A DNA stretch of 64,000 nucleotides, taken from the NCBI RefSeq assembly GCF_947632075.1, contig NZ_CANRNX010000003.1, positions 1-64,000 of the forward strand, given 5' to 3'. Under the pieces are notes generated by a model that saw only the letters and a list, made by a program, of their open reading frames with translations, had not been told where the DNA came from and made no database searches. Position 1 is the stretch's first letter. Each line of letters begins with the position of its first letter. This stretch comes from an uncultured Flavobacterium sp. GTDB taxonomy: Bacteria > Bacteroidota > Bacteroidia > Flavobacteriales > Flavobacteriaceae. Positions 60,599 through 64,000 of this stretch are shown here, piece by piece. A program made the position numbers and the translations under genes.

Positions 60599-61603
60599 AT
60601 GGAACAAAGACACATTACCTTAGGGGAATTTATCATTAAACGTCAGGATGATTTCGGATACTCAACCGGAGAATTATCAAGATTAATTAACTCAATCCGA
60701 TTAGCTGCAAAAATTGTAAGTCAGAAAGTAAATCAAGCCGGACTTGTTGACATTACTGGATCTTTCGGTAAAGAAAATATTCAAGGTGAAGTTCAACAAA
60801 AACTTGATGTTTATGCAAATGAAGTGTTTATTGAAACATTAGTAAACAGAGATATTTTATGCGGAATAGGTTCTGAAGAAAATGATGACTTTATATCAAT
60901 TTCAGGAAACGACAAATCAAACACCAATAAATATGTAGTTTTAATGGATCCGCTTGATGGCTCTTCAAACATTGATGTAAACGTTTCTGTTGGTACAATT
61001 TTTTCTATTTTTAGAAGAGTTACGCCAATCGGCACTCCAGTTACTTCAGAAGATTTTTTACAAAAAGGAATTCATCAAGTTGCGGCAGGTTATGTTATTT
61101 ACGGCTCATCTACTATGTTAGTTTACACTACCGGAAATGGCGTTAATGGTTTTACACTTGATCCTGCTTTAGGAACATTTTTTTTATCACATCCAAATAT
61201 GAAAATTTCTGAAGATGGTTCAATTTACTCAGTCAATGAAGGTAATTACAATCAATTTGACCAAGGAGTAAAAAATTATATTGAATTTTGTAAAGAAGAC
61301 GAAACTAAAAAACAATATAGTTCACGATACATTGGAAGTTTAGTTGCTGATGTTCATAGAAATATGCTTAAAGGCGGAATTTATATGTATCCTGGAATTA
61401 AGAAAAATCCAAACGGAAAATTACGCTTATTATATGAATGTAATCCATTTGCATTTATTATTGAACAAGCCGGAGGAAAGGCGTCAGACGGCTTAAACAG
61501 AATTATGGAAATTGAACCGAAAGAATTACACCAACGCGTTCCGTTTTTTTGCGGAAGCAAAAACATGGTTGATAAAGCAGAAGAATTTATTAAAAAACAA
61601 TAA
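60599..61603 (+). CDS. fbp: Class I fructose-1,6-bisphosphatase
   Basis: [50 protein letters not shown]. Confidence 0.97.
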   Translation: MEQRHITLGEFIIKRQDDFGYSTGELSRLINSIRLAAKIVSQKVNQAGLVDITGSFGKENIQGEVQQKLDVYANEVFIETLVNRDILCGIGSEENDDFISISGNDKSNTNKYVVLMDPLDGSSNIDVNVSVGTIFSIFRRVTPIGTPVTSEDFLQKGIHQVAAGYVIYGSSTMLVYTTGNGVNGFTLDPALGTFFLSHPNMKISEDGSIYSVNEGNYNQFDQGVKNYIEFCKEDETKKQYSSRYIGSLVADVHRNMLKGGIYMYPGIKKNPNGKLRLLYECNPFAFIIEQAGGKASDGLNRIMEIEPKELHQRVPFFCGSKNMVDKAEEFIKKQ

Positions 61604-61605
61604 TA

Positions 61606-61638
61606 AAAAAGAGCAAGTTTATACTTGCTCTTTTTTAT
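61606..61638. terminator. Bidirectional terminator
   Basis: AAAAAAGAGCAAGTTTATACTTGCTCTTTTTT. Confidence 0.87.
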
Positions 61639-62072
61639 TATTGTTTTTTAATAAAATTATCGATTGAATTATAAAAATTTTCATAATCAACCTCTAAAAC
61701 CAAAAGTGACAAAGCTTTATCTGTTAATTTATTGATATCTCCAGAAAAACCTAATGCAGCAGTAAACTTTCGTAAAATATCTTTTTGTTTTGGTCCTAAA
61801 ATATGATTTACAAAAACCATCCGAGATAAATCATAAAGTCTTTCAATACGCTGGGTTTGCAAATAAGGTGGATTTACAGGATAATTATTCGGATTTTCTA
61901 AAATTTTTTTATAATCCTCATCCGAAATATCTAATTTAACTTTAAGTTCGTTGATAAAATGCATTTCTTCTTCACTAAAATTCCCATCAGCCAATGCTAC
62001 ACGAACAATTGCAGCAAAATGGCCTTTATTTCTTTCTGTAAAACCAGAATCGTAAATATCGTAATATGACAT
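61638..62072 (-). CDS. TerB-like helical protein
   Basis: AAIVRVALADGNFSEEEMHFINELKVKLDISDEDYKKIL. Confidence 0.8.
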   Translation of the reverse strand: MSYYDIYDSGFTERNKGHFAAIVRVALADGNFSEEEMHFINELKVKLDISDEDYKKILENPNNYPVNPPYLQTQRIERLYDLSRMVFVNHILGPKQKDILRKFTAALGFSGDINKLTDKALSLLVLEVDYENFYNSIDNFIKKQ

Positions 62073-62392
62073 AATATATATTTTTTTAATAATCTATTAA
62101 ACAATATTATAATATTAATAAAAAAAAACTACATTTAAATTAGTATTTTATTTTTTTTAACTTCAGACTATATAACAATTAACTATCTTCTTTTCAAATA
62201 TTTTTCATATCTTTACAAACAACTGAAAAACAATAAACTAGCAATTATTTTTCTCTTTCTCAAAAAAAATAGTTTTTTGTTTACAAAATATTTTTATAAC
62301 GATAAGTAATTGTTACTTTTGTCGCTTGAATAAGCAAGTTTTAAAGTAGTTATTTAACAAAGCTATTTACTTATTATTCGGTAATTTAACTT

Positions 62393-62830
62393 ATGGAACA
62401 ACAAAAGTTATCTAAGAAAATAAAATACGACAAAGCCTACCTAAGAATTGCAAAAGAATGGGGACAATTATCGTATTGCCAACGTAAAAAAGTTGGAGCA
62501 ATCATCGTTAAGAATAAAATGATTATTTCCGACGGATATAACGGTACTCCTTCAGGTTTTGAAAATTGTTGCGAAGACAACAATGGTATTACAAAATGGT
62601 ATGTTTTACATGCCGAAGCAAATGCTATTTTAAAAGTAGCAAAATCTACCCAAAGTTGTGAAAATGCTACTTTATACATTACTATGTCGCCTTGTAAAGA
62701 ATGTAGCAAACTTATTCACCAATCTGGAATTACCCGAGTAGTTTATATAGCTGATTATAAAGATAAAGAAGGAATTGAGTTTTTAGAAAAGGCTGGTGTT
62801 GAAATTGTTCAAATTTCTGATTTAGATTAA
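62393..62830 (+). CDS. dCMP deaminase family
   Basis: HAEANAILKVAKS and MSPCKECSKLIHQSGI zinc-deaminase motifs. Confidence 0.95.
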   Translation: MEQQKLSKKIKYDKAYLRIAKEWGQLSYCQRKKVGAIIVKNKMIISDGYNGTPSGFENCCEDNNGITKWYVLHAEANAILKVAKSTQSCENATLYITMSPCKECSKLIHQSGITRVVYIADYKDKEGIEFLEKAGVEIVQISDLD

Positions 62831-62835
62831 TCTTT

Positions 62836-64000
62836 ATGAAACTTAGAAAATATTTATGGCCCATTCTTGTAGCTTTTTCATTAGTTGCAGGGGTTCTAAT
62901 TGGTGGTTATTTATCTTTTTTAAACAATCCACTAAATTCTTATCAAGACAAAGGTCGTGTAAAACTGAATAAATTAATTGACTTAATCGAACAAGAATAT
63001 GTTGACAACGTAAATACAGATTCGATAATAGATTTAACTGTAAATAATATTCTTGCCCAATTAGATCCTCATTCTGTTTACATTGCTAAAAGCGAAATGG
63101 ATGAAGTTCAAGAATCTATGAAAGGTTCATTTGTAGGAATTGGAATAAATTATTACAATTACAAAGACACCTTAACAGTAATTAAACCCGTTTTCGGCGG
63201 ACCTTCTTATAAAGCTGGTCTAAGAAATGGAGATAGAATTTTATACGCAGATGACAAAAAACTTTTTGGAAAAGAAATCAACAACGATTCGTTGGTAAAC
63301 CTTTTAAAAGGAGATTCCGGTTCTAAAGTAACTTTAAAAGTTTACCGAAAAACAGAAAATAAAATCATACCAGTAGTAGTAACACGAGGTGATATTCCTT
63401 TGAAAAGTGTTGATGTAGCTCTAATGCTTACTGATAAAATTGGTTACATTAAAATTAATCGCTTTTCAGAAACAACTTATTCTGAATTTAAGTCAGCATT
63501 AGAAGAACTAATTGCTAACGGAAGTGATGGTTTAATTTTAGATTTACGTGAAAACGGTGGTGGCTATTTAGACCAAGCTGTAGAAATTGTTGATGAATTT
63601 TTACCAGAAGGAGAAATCATCGTTAAAACCATCAATAAACAAGGAAAAGAACGCATTACTAAAGCAACAGGAAAAGGAAGCTTTGAAAACGGAAAGATTA
63701 CTATATTAATTAACGAGAATACCGCTTCTGCAAGCGAAATTATTGCTGGTGCAATTCAAGATAACGACAGAGGAATCATTGTTGGAAGACGCTCTTATGG
63801 CAAAGGTTTAGTTCAACGAGAAATGTATTTAGGAGATGGATCTGCTGTACGTTTAACCACAGCAAGATATTATACCCCTTCAGGTAGATCTATCCAAAAA
63901 CCATACAACGACGGAGTTGACGAATATTCTCATGAATTATATAGCAGATTTGAATCTGGGGAACTTTATGAACGTGATAGTATTCATTTAGCAGATAGCT
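62836..64000 (+). CDS. S41 C-terminal processing peptidase (truncated by window end; absent from ORF track)
   Basis: ATG at 62836: MKLRKYLWPILVAFSLVAGV; PDZ region; NENTASASEIIAGAIQDNDRGIIVGRRSYGKGLVQ. Confidence 0.95.
   Translation, partial: MKLRKYLWPILVAFSLVAGVLIGGYLSFLNNPLNSYQDKGRVKLNKLIDLIEQEYVDNVNTDSIIDLTVNNILAQLDPHSVYIAKSEMDEVQESMKGSFVGIGINYYNYKDTLTVIKPVFGGPSYKAGLRNGDRILYADDKKLFGKEINNDSLVNLLKGDSGSKVTLKVYRKTENKIIPVVVTRGDIPLKSVDVALMLTDKIGYIKINRFSETTYSEFKSALEELIANGSDGLILDLRENGGGYLDQAVEIVDEFLPEGEIIVKTINKQGKERITKATGKGSFENGKITILINENTASASEIIAGAIQDNDRGIIVGRRSYGKGLVQREMYLGDGSAVRLTTARYYTPSGRSIQKPYNDGVDEYSHELYSRFESGELYERDSIHLADS

Noticed and set aside
1-64000. Search for tRNA/rRNA genes, integrases, transposases, toxin-antitoxin pairs and anti-phage genes
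   Set aside because: None recognised in the translations or by eye; a tRNAscan/PADLOC/DefenseFinder run would be needed to exclude them formally

Overview
This 64 kb low-GC window is typical Flavobacteriaceae (Bacteroidota) chromosome. I saw no rRNA, tRNA, CRISPR, prophage or IS element. From left to right it holds: a two-component system with an RND heavy-metal efflux operon; recO and a porZ-like T9SS gene; a cobalamin riboswitch ahead of a class I ribonucleotide reductase (nrdB-nrdA); acyl-CoA thioesterase and a cystathionine gamma-synthase-like gene; an envelope block (flippase, dut, nucleotidyltransferase, DUF4292, EnvC) interrupted by three tandem paralogous secreted genes; 3-hydroxyanthranilate dioxygenase plus ALDH; a persulfide dioxygenase-rhodanese with TauE; a murF-alr fusion, mscL, rpsO-pnp; a HYC_CC_PP / TonB-receptor / HMA metal cassette; transporters and peptidases; tex, ClC, an AEC transporter with oxalate decarboxylase; a membrane-anchored HTH regulator, rpiB, acyl-CoA synthetase, rnr, lysC, fbp, dCMP deaminase and a truncated S41 peptidase. 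The observations most worth a second look are: (1) a four-fold TCTAA array at exact 11-bp period ahead of the efflux operon; (2) a riboswitch expression platform in which one 9-nt strand can pair with either of two identical 9-nt partners, the second next to the nrdB start codon, on an RNR whose two subunits both lack an ATP-cone; (3) the paired-cysteine metal cassette; (4) the tandem paralog operon; (5) two accessory genes each bracketed by duplicated terminator hairpins; (6) an oxalate decarboxylase-AEC pair. All family assignments come from reading the translations; no database search was run.
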